DNA from: G963665925 sp963678925
GTDB lineage: Bacteria; Bacillota; Clostridia; Peptostreptococcales; Acidaminobacteraceae
Direction of reading: 5' to 3'
Assembly: GCA_963678925.1 (NCBI GenBank)
Contig: OY787533.1
Location: forward strand, 1,612,001 to 1,676,000
Length of the DNA: 64,000 nucleotides
The notes beneath the pieces are model-generated. The model was not told the origin of the DNA, did not search any database, and saw only the letters and a program-made list of their open reading frames with translations. Both the position numbers and the translations under genes were made by a program. This document shows, one piece after another, positions 52,690-61,215 of the stretch; the stretch's first letter is position 1; every line of letters starts with the position of its first letter.

Positions 52690-53568
52690 ATGAGACTCCA
52701 CCCTTTAACTGCAATCATCCTTTGGGCACAGTGCATGGGTCTTGCCATGTCCTTGAACCAGCCTTTTTACAGTCTGATTCTTTGTCTTTCCCTGACAGGC
52801 TTGACCCTGACGCTCCTGCCTGCAGGCAGGCGCAAATCGACTGCATTCGCCCTGATCCTTATGGCTGTTGGTATCATCGTCATCAATCCCCTGGTTTCAC
52901 AGTCTGGCAGTACCGCTCTCCTTACGATTCGGCGCATTCCTATTCTGGGTCGCATTCGCATAACAGCGGAGTCCATACTCTACGGCTGCGTCATGGCCCT
53001 GAAAATGATTTCGCTTTCAGTAACCTTTTTCTTGTTCTCATGCCTGACCGATCAGGATGAAATGTTCACCGTTATGAGCCGTATTCTCCCTAAGAGTACC
53101 TTGCTCTTCTCCATGACCGTCAATGTCGTGCACCGAATCCGTCAGGATATCCAGCGTGTCCAAAATGTCCTCATCATGCGCGGTGTGAACTTTAAAGAGC
53201 GGAAACTGTTTGATAGGGTAAAGGCCATGCGTCCACTTCTCAAAGTCGTCATCCTTTCTGCTCTTGAAGGCTCTCTGGACAGAGCGGAAGCCCTGCACAC
53301 CCGTAGATTTGGACACAAAAAAAGAACCTCTTACAAACAGGTTCTTTTCACCGCAAGAGACAGGCGCATGCTCATTGGCCAAGGCCTCCTGCTTGTTCTG
53401 CAGATACTTGTTGTCATTGAGGGACTGTCGGACTATCATTTCTATCCCAGACTCAATGCCTTGAGCATCCAACCCCTGACGCTTTTATTATGGGGACTTG
53501 GCCTAAGTGCAAACGCGTATCTTATACTCTATTCAGGATCGGAGGAAAAAAGCACATGTCAATCATAA
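52690..53568 (+). CDS. ecfT: ECF transporter transmembrane subunit EcfT
   Basis: A 292-residue membrane protein with about five to six hydrophobic segments. The EcfT coupling motifs are recognisable in VLIMRGVNFKERKLFD and in ALHTRRFGHKKR, which correspond to the two Ala-Arg-Gly-type helices that dock onto the ATPases. It couples ATP hydrolysis by EcfA to S-component-driven vitamin uptake. The start follows AGGTGA by 4 nt. Its end overlaps the ATPase gene by 13 bp. Confidence 0.87.
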   Translation: MRLHPLTAIILWAQCMGLAMSLNQPFYSLILCLSLTGLTLTLLPAGRRKSTAFALILMAVGIIVINPLVSQSGSTALLTIRRIPILGRIRITAESILYGCVMALKMISLSVTFFLFSCLTDQDEMFTVMSRILPKSTLLFSMTVNVVHRIRQDIQRVQNVLIMRGVNFKERKLFDRVKAMRPLLKVVILSALEGSLDRAEALHTRRFGHKKRTSYKQVLFTARDRRMLIGQGLLLVLQILVVIEGLSDYHFYPRLNALSIQPLTLLLWGLGLSANAYLILYSGSEEKSTCQS

Positions 53569-55181
53569 GTCTAAAAAACCTTAGCTACACTTATCCTGGA
53601 TACAAGAATCAGATTCTTAAAGATATCAATCTTGACATACACGAAGGCGAGTTTGTCCTGATTCTCGGTGCTTCTGGTTCAGGAAAATCCTCGCTTGCCC
53701 GTGTCATGGCCGGAACTATCCCGGACTTCTATGGTGGTAAAATCGAAGGCCGCGCTCAAATTGGGACATCTCCAGGCATTCTGTTTCAAGATCCCGAAAA
53801 ACAGCTCGTCATGAATACGGTTGAACGGGATGTCGCTTTTCCACTTGAAAACAGAGGCATCTCCGGTGAAGACATGCTCAAAAAGGTAACCGAAGCCCTC
53901 TCCTTCATGAATCTGCATGAAATACGCACGCGCGCATGTCATACACTTTCAGGGGGCCAGAAACAGAAGGTTGCCCTTGCTTCAACCATTGCTTCTGGAG
54001 ACAGGCTCCTTGTACTCGATGAGCCCATATCACAGCTGGATCCAGTCAGTGCTGACGAAATGCTTGAAGTTGTCCACCGGCTGAACAACGCCTTGGGCTA
54101 TACCATCGTCATGATTGAACAACGTGTGGATCGATGCTTTAACCTGGCAGACCGCATTGTGCTTTTGGAAAAGGGGGCAATTGCCTTCGATGGTCTTCCA
54201 GAAGACTTTATCCATTTCTGCAGTCGTGAACATGCGCAGTTCATTCCACGCTTGCACGCGCTGTTCAAACAAGGTCTCGGTAGCGCCTCCACTGATATAA
54301 GCATCAAGTCAGGCCGAAAGCATCTGCGAAAATTGTATAGTGCCCAGGCCCCTTCAAAGTCTATTGCCAAGCCAGCGGAAGCCCCCATGCAAAACGCACA
54401 AGCCCTGCTTCGCGCAGACCAGCTTTCATTTAGCTACACACCTTCAAAGCCTGTTCTGCATGACTGCACCCTTGCACTCGACAGAGGCCATGCGCTTGCC
54501 ATTATCGGCGAAAACGGCAGCGGAAAATCTACCCTGCTAAAGCTTTTATGCGGACTTGTCAAACCAGACCGCGGCCGAGTTCAGTCAAACGGTGTCATCG
54601 GCTATGTTTCACAGAATCCGCAAGATCACCTCTTCCACGATACGGTTTTTGAAGAGCTCATGTTCACAGTCCTACAGTCAAGACGTGGCAGTGCTGAAGA
54701 AGTGGAACATGTTATGAAGTCCTTGGGTCTGGACCACCTGAGAGATCGTAACCCAAGAGACTTGAGCGGTGGTCAGATGCAACGTGTTGCCATCGGCACA
54801 GCGCTTGTGAAATGCCCAGAAGTGCTCATACTCGATGAACCCACGCGCGGACTGGACAGACATGCAAAGGACGACCTGCTGTCCTACTTGAAAACCATTA
54901 AGCTTAAGGGTACTGCACTGATCCTAGTGACCCACGATATGGAATTTGCTTCAGAACTCTGTGAGCAGGGGCTTCTCCTTTTCGATGGAAGGGTCGCAGG
55001 CAGAGGGCCTCTGCGTGAGATTCTCACGGACGGACTCTACTATACAACTGTCATGAACCGGCTTTTCCGTGGTTATGCACAAGGCATCCTCACATACTTA
55101 GATGCCCTAAGAGCGCTTGACGCTATCGGCGCACTGGCCCAGAACAAGGAGTTCCAGAATCAGAAGGAGGCAATTGTATGA
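53556..55181 (+). CDS. ecfA: Fused double ATPase of the ECF transporter (EcfA-EcfA')
   Basis: A 541-residue protein with two complete ABC ATPase domains, where most ECF systems use separate EcfA1 and EcfA2. Domain one (1-235): Walker A GASGSGKSS, signature LSGGQKQKVALA, Walker B LLVLDEPISQLD. Domain two (about 285-515): Walker A GENGSGKST, signature LSGGQMQRVAIG, Walker B VLILDEPTRGLD. It powers uptake by the EcfT/S-component pair. ATG 53556 has GGAGG upstream; the longer frame to 53490 lies in ecfT. Confidence 0.92.
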   Translation: MSIISLKNLSYTYPGYKNQILKDINLDIHEGEFVLILGASGSGKSSLARVMAGTIPDFYGGKIEGRAQIGTSPGILFQDPEKQLVMNTVERDVAFPLENRGISGEDMLKKVTEALSFMNLHEIRTRACHTLSGGQKQKVALASTIASGDRLLVLDEPISQLDPVSADEMLEVVHRLNNALGYTIVMIEQRVDRCFNLADRIVLLEKGAIAFDGLPEDFIHFCSREHAQFIPRLHALFKQGLGSASTDISIKSGRKHLRKLYSAQAPSKSIAKPAEAPMQNAQALLRADQLSFSYTPSKPVLHDCTLALDRGHALAIIGENGSGKSTLLKLLCGLVKPDRGRVQSNGVIGYVSQNPQDHLFHDTVFEELMFTVLQSRRGSAEEVEHVMKSLGLDHLRDRNPRDLSGGQMQRVAIGTALVKCPEVLILDEPTRGLDRHAKDDLLSYLKTIKLKGTALILVTHDMEFASELCEQGLLLFDGRVAGRGPLREILTDGLYYTTVMNRLFRGYAQGILTYLDALRALDAIGALAQNKEFQNQKEAIV

Positions 55182-55813
55182 TGCTTTCCATCTTTACAAC
55201 GGCCTTGCTTGTTCTGACTTGCGCGGGCGCCTTCTTGTGGTTTGAGAAATCCGGGAGGTTCGATGCAAAGCATATCGCTGTCATCGCCACACTCTCTGCA
55301 CTCGCTGGGGCCTTCAGAATCCCCTTTGCAATGCTCCCCAATATCCAACCAACGACTTTTCTCGTCATGGTGTCAGGGATTGTTTTCGGTCCCATAAGCG
55401 GATTCATCACCGGTGCAATGACAACGCTTGTTTCTAATGCGATTTTGGGACATGGCCCTTGGACACCTTGGCAGATGCTGGCATGGGGGCTCTCAGGTAC
55501 CTATGGTGGTCTCATAGCGCACACCCGTATTAACACCAGTCGAATTGGACTTGCACTCCATCTTTTCCTTTGGGGCTTTCTTTTCGACTACATTATGAAC
55601 TTGTGGCACTTTGCCTATTTCATTTCACCCCACACACTTAAAAGCTTTATTGCCGTCTTTGCCGCGTCCTTTTTCTTCGACCTGAGTCACGCGGTCGGCA
55701 ATGCATGCTTCGCATGGATATTTGGTGCCGAACTCATTCAGGTTCTGATACGCTTTAAAAGAAAGATTAACTCGGAAAAAAATAATTTTGAAAGGAAAAT
55801 GTTCTATGATTAG
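55178..55813 (+). CDS. ECF transporter substrate-binding (S) component, probably cobalamin-specific
   Basis: A 211-residue membrane protein with about six hydrophobic segments. It has the S-component features of the ECF-riboflavin/cobalamin-like family: AALSALAGAFRIPFAMLP, NIQPTTFLVMVSGIVFGPISGF and LGHGPWTPWQMLAWGLSGTYGG. Cobalamin is favoured only because of the upstream B12 riboswitch and the transcobalamin-like partners. The ATG overlaps the ATPase stop by 4 bp, giving translational coupling. Its C-terminal tail is basic and cytoplasmic. Confidence 0.85.
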   Translation: MMLSIFTTALLVLTCAGAFLWFEKSGRFDAKHIAVIATLSALAGAFRIPFAMLPNIQPTTFLVMVSGIVFGPISGFITGAMTTLVSNAILGHGPWTPWQMLAWGLSGTYGGLIAHTRINTSRIGLALHLFLWGFLFDYIMNLWHFAYFISPHTLKSFIAVFAASFFFDLSHAVGNACFAWIFGAELIQVLIRFKRKINSEKNNFERKMFYD

Positions 55814-56825
55814 AAAAAAAGAAATGACTGCAAGAGTGGTCCTGCTTGCCTTGATATTCACCCTGGTCTTGCCTGCTGGTGCCTTTGCAGAAAACAGCTT
55901 CACAAGTCAGGATGCGAGTGTGCAATATCTGAGAGAGGCTGGCCTGGACGAGTGGGCTGCAGCTGCCATCTACCCATTTATAGAAAAAGACACCATCCTT
56001 GAATATGCTAGTGAACGTGCTGAAAATTCCAATACCACCACTGATTATGCCAGATACATTATTGGGGACAGAACCCTTGGCCTTGATGTGACAGCGTGGT
56101 CAGAAAAATTAATAGGGGCACAGCTTGAAAATGGTAAATTTTCCGATCAAGTCGACGGAACAGGCACCGACCTGATCAACGCCCATATCTGGTCAGTTTT
56201 AGGGCTTTACATGGCTTACGAGGACGATTATGACAAGGACGCCGCACTCAGCTGGCTAAGGGCAAATCAGAATTTTGACGGCTCCTTTGGTGTTTTCGCG
56301 TCCGATGTGGACCTTTATCCGGGAAGTCCGGATATGACAGCAATGGCCATCTGTGCCTACAAAGCCCTGGGGCTTGATCAAGAAGCTCCTGAAATCAGTT
56401 TGGCATTCTCTTATTTGGACAGCAAGATCTCCGATCTGGAAACAAGCAAATCCGGTGCAAGCGCAGAAGCAATTGCCTGGTTTCTCATGGCCAAGCGCTT
56501 TGTTGGCCTATCCATAAGTGATGCTGAACTTCAAGGCTTTGAAGACTATGCACTCTCTGACAATACCTATTCACATTTTAAAAATGGCCGTCGCACAAGT
56601 CCGATGACAACATACCATGTCCTGCTTGCTGCTGGCGATGAAAAGATGCAAATGAGCTGGATGGACCGCGCTCGATATAGGAATGGCGTCAAAACGGAAT
56701 CCGGCCTGTTTCTCAACTCCGCGCCTGTTATAAAGGCTGTTCTGAACCAGTCCATTATGCCAAATGAAAACGGTGCACTGACGTGGGATCAAATCAGGCA
56801 GGTGCTGAATCCAGGTCCGCAGTAG
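55806..56825 (+). CDS. Secreted single-module alpha/alpha-barrel (terpenoid-cyclase-like) protein
   Basis: A 339-residue exported protein (signal peptide ending AGAFA). The rest is one alpha/alpha-barrel module with repeats such as INAHIWSVLGLYMAYEDDYD, ALSWLRANQNFDGSFGVF, SPDMTAMAICAYKALG and AEAIAWFLMAKRFVGLS. It has no DUF4430 domain and no anchor. It overlaps the S-component stop by 8 bp and is the last gene of the B12-riboswitch operon, so it is a second candidate alpha-domain for B12 capture. ATG 55806 follows AAAGGA; the TTG at 55788 is not preferred. Confidence 0.75.
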   Translation: MIRKKEMTARVVLLALIFTLVLPAGAFAENSFTSQDASVQYLREAGLDEWAAAAIYPFIEKDTILEYASERAENSNTTTDYARYIIGDRTLGLDVTAWSEKLIGAQLENGKFSDQVDGTGTDLINAHIWSVLGLYMAYEDDYDKDAALSWLRANQNFDGSFGVFASDVDLYPGSPDMTAMAICAYKALGLDQEAPEISLAFSYLDSKISDLETSKSGASAEAIAWFLMAKRFVGLSISDAELQGFEDYALSDNTYSHFKNGRRTSPMTTYHVLLAAGDEKMQMSWMDRARYRNGVKTESGLFLNSAPVIKAVLNQSIMPNENGALTWDQIRQVLNPGPQ

Positions 56826-56864
56826 CTGCTGCCGGTACCATAGTTTGAAATCTTGTTCCGTGCG

Positions 56865-58352
56865 TCATGCGATCTGTACGTCAACACCGAGTATGCCCAC
56901 AATTTCTTCCTCTTCGTGAATTGGCATGCTGATTGTGATGCATGGGGACTTTGAAATCCCGGAGATATAGACATCTGAAACAAAGGGCTGACCCTTCATC
57001 GCTTCATTGAACCAGCTTCTGATGGTAGCATCCTTAATGCCCGCCGGCGGGTTTGAGTAGATGAACTCTCCCTTTGTATTGTTTGTCCAAATGGCTTCAA
57101 TGTATTCCGAGTCCATAATTTTTTCGTCAAGCACCGTTTTATGGAGCTTCTCATCATGTCCTTTAATAGGCACAACCCGACTCGACTTTGATGAAATCAG
57201 CTTTTCGCAAACGGACTCATAGAGCTCGCCGATAATGTCTCTTCCCTTCTGAACAATCTTCTCCTTGGCATTGTCTAGCAGATTCAGCTGATAGCCATCT
57301 GTAATGTTTGACAGGCTCTGCGTCATATCGCCAAGTATGGCTTCAATATTCATTAATCTGAGGGTATGCGAGTGCTGGATGCGTATGTCATCATTGAGCG
57401 TCTCAATGGTCTGCGTCATGGCTTGAAAGGCTTCCTCTGTATGAGACAACTCTTCGTTGACCTGCTCAGTCATCTGCCTGTTGGTATCCAGCAGGTCGTT
57501 CACACCTTCAATCTGTGCCTGTATGCTGTCAAAGACACTGGTTATGGTGTTCAGGCCCTGATTGACCTCATTCGCCTTATCGACAGCGTGCTCGATTGTC
57601 TCACGTTCTGCCTGGGAATTCTCAGTAACCTGTTTGATTTTTTCATCAATATTCTTCATAATGTCTATGATTTCGTTTACAGAAACCTCACTGCCTTCGG
57701 CTAGACTGCCGATTTCCTTGGCAACAACAGCAAACCCCTTGCCTGCATCCCCTGCCCTCGCTGACTCAATAGAGGCATTCAATGCAAGCAGACGCGTCTG
57801 CTTGTAAAAGCTCTGCACAGACACAAGAATTTCTGATATGGACACAATGCCTGCCTGTAGTGCCGATATGGAATCGTAGGTCAGCTTGTTGGTCTCAGAA
57901 ACCGTGTTGACCCGATCGATGATGTTATAGACATTCTGCACCTGTTCAGTAATGATACCCTTGGCCTCGACGGACGTTTGTGAAAGTGCTGATGAAGATG
58001 CCTGGATTTTCCCCGTGCTTACCAGAATATCTTCTGCTGCTGAAATGGAGCTGTTCACCATGCGATTGCTTCTTTCATTTTCTTCTTCAAGGGCTCTCGA
58101 GCTTGAAAACATTCTATCTGAAGCGTCCTTTTGCTTATTGACTGTTTCCACAATGCTGTCAGATGAGTTTTTCATCTGTGACTGAACGACCTCCATGCCA
58201 AAAACCTGATCTTTAAGCTTTTCCTTGAAATTGTCAATGATTTTCAGAATCTGCCTTTTCTTTCCTTTATAGTCCTGATAAGGGATATCCATTGTCATGC
58301 AACTTACTATGTCCTGTTCCAGCGTATCCATCAGCTTCTTGTAGTCATTCAT
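56865..58352 (-). CDS. Soluble methyl-accepting chemotaxis protein with C-terminal Cache-like sensor
   Basis: A 495-residue chemoreceptor without membrane segments. Residues 1-85 are helical; the MCP signalling domain (about 90-345) has the tip AGDAGKGFAVVAKEIGSLAEGS. Residues about 365-495 resemble a Cache sensor: YIEAIWTNNTKGEFIYSNPPAG, WFNEAMKGQPFVSDVYISG and VGILGVDVQIA, the last being the usual Cache end. Cache domains are normally extracellular and N-terminal, so here the sensor would be inside the cell. ATG 58352 follows AGGAG by 7 nt. Confidence 0.85.
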   Translation of the reverse strand: MNDYKKLMDTLEQDIVSCMTMDIPYQDYKGKKRQILKIIDNFKEKLKDQVFGMEVVQSQMKNSSDSIVETVNKQKDASDRMFSSSRALEEENERSNRMVNSSISAAEDILVSTGKIQASSSALSQTSVEAKGIITEQVQNVYNIIDRVNTVSETNKLTYDSISALQAGIVSISEILVSVQSFYKQTRLLALNASIESARAGDAGKGFAVVAKEIGSLAEGSEVSVNEIIDIMKNIDEKIKQVTENSQAERETIEHAVDKANEVNQGLNTITSVFDSIQAQIEGVNDLLDTNRQMTEQVNEELSHTEEAFQAMTQTIETLNDDIRIQHSHTLRLMNIEAILGDMTQSLSNITDGYQLNLLDNAKEKIVQKGRDIIGELYESVCEKLISSKSSRVVPIKGHDEKLHKTVLDEKIMDSEYIEAIWTNNTKGEFIYSNPPAGIKDATIRSWFNEAMKGQPFVSDVYISGISKSPCITISMPIHEEEEIVGILGVDVQIA

Positions 58353-58449
58353 AGCCACTCTCCTAATTCGTCAATTTATATAGTAGATTTCCATAGTCCC
58401 TGAAGTACAGAGCAACCTGCGGTTGCTCATGTCGCGAAACGCGCCATAT

Positions 58450-58511
58450 ACTTTTGGATAGACATGCTCTTATTCGAATTTCATTCGATAAGAGCATGTC
58501 TATCCAAAAGT
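58450..58511. repeat. Long near-perfect inverted repeat
   Basis: Arms of 27-28 bp begin ACTTTTGGATAGACATGCTC and pair perfectly except for one extra T near the centre. There is no T run at either side. It may be a short palindromic mobile element or a structured RNA; function is unknown. Confidence 0.7.
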
Positions 58512-58536
58512 GCATTTCTTTGTTTTTTCCGTAAAG

Positions 58537-58574
58537 AAAGACAAAGACCCCCCTTGTAGGACGTCTTTGTCTTT
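58537..58574 (-). terminator. Probable terminator of the DUF89 gene
   Basis: AAAGACAAAGAC pairs with GTCTTTGTCTTT in a perfect 12-bp stem, 84 bp after the DUF89 stop codon. The tail on the minus strand is CTTTACGG, so T-richness is weak. Confidence 0.5.
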
Positions 58575-58658
58575 GAAATCTATTATAAATTTTCCGAAAA
58601 TTATGTCAAGTGTTACAAGGACTATTTTGTCCCGATTTCGAAGGATTTTTGCAAATAA

Positions 58659-59528
58659 TTAAACGGTGTTCAGCTTTGTCAGGACGTAGTCCATCTTTTC
58701 ACAGCCGATTGCATTGGCAACAGAGATACATTTTGCCCTGAGCAGATAGAATATTTCCTTGTCAGCCAGGTCACTCAAGGTTTCAAAGTTGGCCTGCCCT
58801 TTGCTGATAATCAAGTCGGCGCTGTCAAAGGTCTGCCTGAAGGATTCTGAACACTGACTGAGTATTGTCCCCTGTGCCGAATAACCGTTGTCTATGACCT
58901 CTACGATTTCCGTAAGTCCAGAGACTACAGCGTCTTCCATGGTTGCGTCATTGACGATTGGACCGCCTTTCACCACATAAACGACCTTTTCAAGGGGCAG
59001 ATTTTCCACCAGAAACCTGTCAAATATGATTTCTCCCGCATTATCCGCTAAAAACATAATCCGATTGGCTTTTTCGGCTGCTTGCTTCAGGGCTTTTGAT
59101 CCCATGCCGAATACAGGCTTTTGTATGCTGGTTTCAACAGACTCAAGTACGGCATCATAGCTCAAATCCAGGCCCACTGAAAAGTCGATGATATTTCCCG
59201 CAATGGCGATTCGACATGCCAGATCAAAAGGATCGTCCGATTGCTCCATCCATTTGTTTTCAATGATCTTATTGCTGATATGCATTGCGATATCATTGTA
59301 CTCTCGCTTAAGCGCCGCATATGGGTCGTCAATTCCAGTGACTTCCTTTGCGATTGTATGCATGCGATATCCTATTTCAGGTGCTGTTTCATTGAAATTC
59401 AACGCCGCAAGCGACTTGAGTGACTTCTGTATGATTTCTTCACGCTGCTTTCCATCAGAAGTCAGCTCCTGCGCAATTTCAATTGCCTGTCTCGCAAGAC
59501 AGGGAATGCATTCATGTGCGATTTTCAT
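58659..59528 (-). CDS. DUF89/ARMT1-like family protein
   Basis: A 289-residue protein of the DUF89 group, which includes metal-dependent phosphatases and human ARMT1. The N-terminal cysteine motif ECIPCLARQAIEIAQ is typical of the bacterial branch, and the catalytic-type segment FLADNAGEIIFDRFLVE holds the metal-binding aspartate and asparagine, with later KGGPIVNDATMED and ISKGQANFETLSD. Members dephosphorylate damaged sugar phosphates or related metabolites, but the substrate here is unknown. ATG 59528 follows a GGGGG ribosome-binding sequence; a longer frame to 59549 is less likely. Confidence 0.85.
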   Translation of the reverse strand: MKIAHECIPCLARQAIEIAQELTSDGKQREEIIQKSLKSLAALNFNETAPEIGYRMHTIAKEVTGIDDPYAALKREYNDIAMHISNKIIENKWMEQSDDPFDLACRIAIAGNIIDFSVGLDLSYDAVLESVETSIQKPVFGMGSKALKQAAEKANRIMFLADNAGEIIFDRFLVENLPLEKVVYVVKGGPIVNDATMEDAVVSGLTEIVEVIDNGYSAQGTILSQCSESFRQTFDSADLIISKGQANFETLSDLADKEIFYLLRAKCISVANAIGCEKMDYVLTKLNTV

Positions 59529-59579
59529 GATATACCCCCTTATTGCCAATAATTTACCAGTCTATAATATCACTTTATG

Positions 59580-59625
59580 AACCTCCCACCACTTATCTGA
59601 CACAGTCAGCTTGAAGTGGGGGGTT
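59580..59625. repeat. Probable right-end hairpin of the TnpB element
   Basis: AACCTCCCACCACTT pairs with AAGTGGGGGGTT, with an inner CTGA/TCAG stem, 150 bp after the tnpB stop codon. Subterminal hairpins of this kind mark IS200/IS605 ends, and the reRNA/omega-RNA of the nuclease would end here on the minus strand, with flanking host DNA as guide. Confidence 0.55.
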
Positions 59626-59860
59626 CCTATCTTAAAAACAATAATTCTTTCACAGGACATCGGTTTTGCCGGTGTCTTTCGTGTTTTACCACGGAAATGC
59701 ATACTGTTCCAAAATATGCAACACTCGTACACGTCATATGTATACGAGAGGGCGGGAACACGCCATTTACTACTTCTCGCTAAGCGATACGTAGATACGT
59801 CAGTTCTTCAGTGTCGTAGAGATACCTTATGTCACCATGGAGATACTTAGACAAAATGTT
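59580..59860 (-). ncRNA. Predicted omega-RNA region of the TnpB element
   Basis: In TnpB elements the guide RNA scaffold overlaps the end of tnpB and runs to the right end. The region here includes the tnpB 3' end, several short hairpins (for example ACATCGGTTTTGCCGGTGT at 59660-59678) and the right-end hairpin. The assignment is by analogy only; exact ends are not determined. Confidence 0.35.
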
Positions 59861-60970
59861 CTTTGCGCCATGTATATCACGGTGTTCTGTATAACCACAC
59901 CTACATATGTAATTGCGTGAGGAAACTTTCTGTTTTCTCTGGCAGACAGGGCATGTCTGCGAAGTATATGACTCTTCTTGCATCTCAAATGATATCCCTT
60001 TGGCTTCCAATTTGTAAGCAAGGCGCTCTTTGACTTGTCCAAAAGTCCAGTTGGATAACTTTTGACGCTGTCCTCTTCGAGCTTTCTTTTTCTTGCGGGT
60101 GTTTCTTTGAACTCCATCGGGATTACCCATTGCAACTTCTGTTACCTGATTGCTGATGCACCAGTCTACAAATTGCTTGGTTGTTTTGTGAACCATATCA
60201 GCTAGTTGCGCATCTGATTTTGCAAGAATATATTGCTTTGCCTTGTTGTATTTCTTCCACTGACGAGATCCTTTCTTGCATTTCGACATTTTCTTCTGGA
60301 GCTCTCGAAGCTTCTTGTTTCTAAAGTTGTGAACAGCTCTCTGCTTTCTTCCTGTGATTATAAGTGCACTTCCGCCTTCGCACGAAGCTGCAATCGAATG
60401 AATTTCGCCTGGATCAATAGCTGCCACTTTGCGCGGAAGAGACAACGCTTCAGGATCTTGGCCGTCATCATATGATATGCAGAGCATCAACTTTCGGTCG
60501 TAGATAAGCTCAATCTCTTTCACAGCTCCAATCGGTAGATTCGGCACTTTGACACGTATCGGGGCTTGACGCTTCCTATTCCATGTACCAAGAGACAGGC
60601 TGATGAAGCCGCTTTCTTCAATCTTGAACGCCTTATCCACCCAAGTTGTATTATAGTATTTCTTTTTCTTGTAGGGGTACTTATTTGTAAGACCGAGTTT
60701 TCTTGCTTCTCTAGCCCCATTCCTCGCTTCCAAATACGTGTGGCAAACCGCTTGCACACTCTGTGAATGAAGAGGAAACTTGCCTTTGGTTGCTTTCTGG
60801 ATTTGAGTTTTACCCATCCATTTGCCTTCGTTGGCAAGTGAGTACTCTTTTGACTCTACAAGGCAGGCGTTCCACACTTCAGCAGAAATACGGTTGCACT
60901 CAAATAATCTGTTGATGTCTTGTTTTGTTGCTTCAAAAGGTGTCTTCAAGGTTCTGTACACAGTTTTCAC
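59780..60970 (-). CDS. tnpB: TnpB RNA-guided nuclease of an IS200/IS605-type element
   Basis: A 396-residue TnpB. The RuvC-I aspartate is in AAIDPGEIHSIA (about 186), the C-terminal zinc finger is CPVCQRKQKVSSRNYICRCG, and RuvC-III has the aspartate in EHRDIHGAKNIL (about 365). At the expected RuvC-II glutamate position the sequence is EVAMGNPDGV, with no glutamate at the usual place. Some TnpB lineages carry a displaced glutamate, so activity is undecided. ATG 60970 lacks a good ribosome binding site (nearest GAGGTG). Confidence 0.88.
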   Translation of the reverse strand: MKTVYRTLKTPFEATKQDINRLFECNRISAEVWNACLVESKEYSLANEGKWMGKTQIQKATKGKFPLHSQSVQAVCHTYLEARNGAREARKLGLTNKYPYKKKKYYNTTWVDKAFKIEESGFISLSLGTWNRKRQAPIRVKVPNLPIGAVKEIELIYDRKLMLCISYDDGQDPEALSLPRKVAAIDPGEIHSIAASCEGGSALIITGRKQRAVHNFRNKKLRELQKKMSKCKKGSRQWKKYNKAKQYILAKSDAQLADMVHKTTKQFVDWCISNQVTEVAMGNPDGVQRNTRKKKKARRGQRQKLSNWTFGQVKERLAYKLEAKGISFEMQEESYTSQTCPVCQRKQKVSSRNYICRCGYTEHRDIHGAKNILSKYLHGDIRYLYDTEELTYLRIA

Positions 60971-61215
60971 CTCACTTCGACTCTACCAAACTGATGTTCT
61001 CTTTAATTATAACAAAAAAACCATATTTGTAATATGGTTCCTTTTAAAACCGTGCTATCCATCTCCCACCTACGCCGAATCGGAAAAGTTCGGGCGGCTT
61101 AGAGGAAGGAGACTTTCGCACACTATGTTAAACTGAAACCACACATCAATAAAGGTTACATCTTTGAATCCAAAATGACCACGTTCTCTGAAACTGGGAT
61201 CAGGCAAAGGTGACT

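Larger units (their letters stand above)
58353..58658. other. Intergenic region rich in hairpins
   Basis: About 306 bp without a gene. It contains a GAGCAACC/GGTTGCTC hairpin at 58410-58428, a small CGCG-AAA-CGCG hairpin at 58433-58443, a long inverted repeat at 58450-58511 and a 12-bp stem at 58537-58574. No T run follows the first three. Confidence 0.65.
59580..61140 (-). mobile_element. IS200/IS605-type element carrying only tnpB
   Basis: The element holds a tnpB gene and lacks a tnpA (Y1 transposase) gene, so it is of the IS1341 kind and would need transposase in trans. The right end is marked by the hairpin at 59580-59625. The left end is less certain; an imperfect palindrome with CGCCGAA/TTCGGGCG at about 61072-61098 is a candidate. 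A truncated FIST gene ends just beyond. Confidence 0.7.

Noticed and set aside
58450..58511. Rho-independent terminator for the chemoreceptor gene
   Set aside because: It lies upstream of that gene's start and neither side has a T run.
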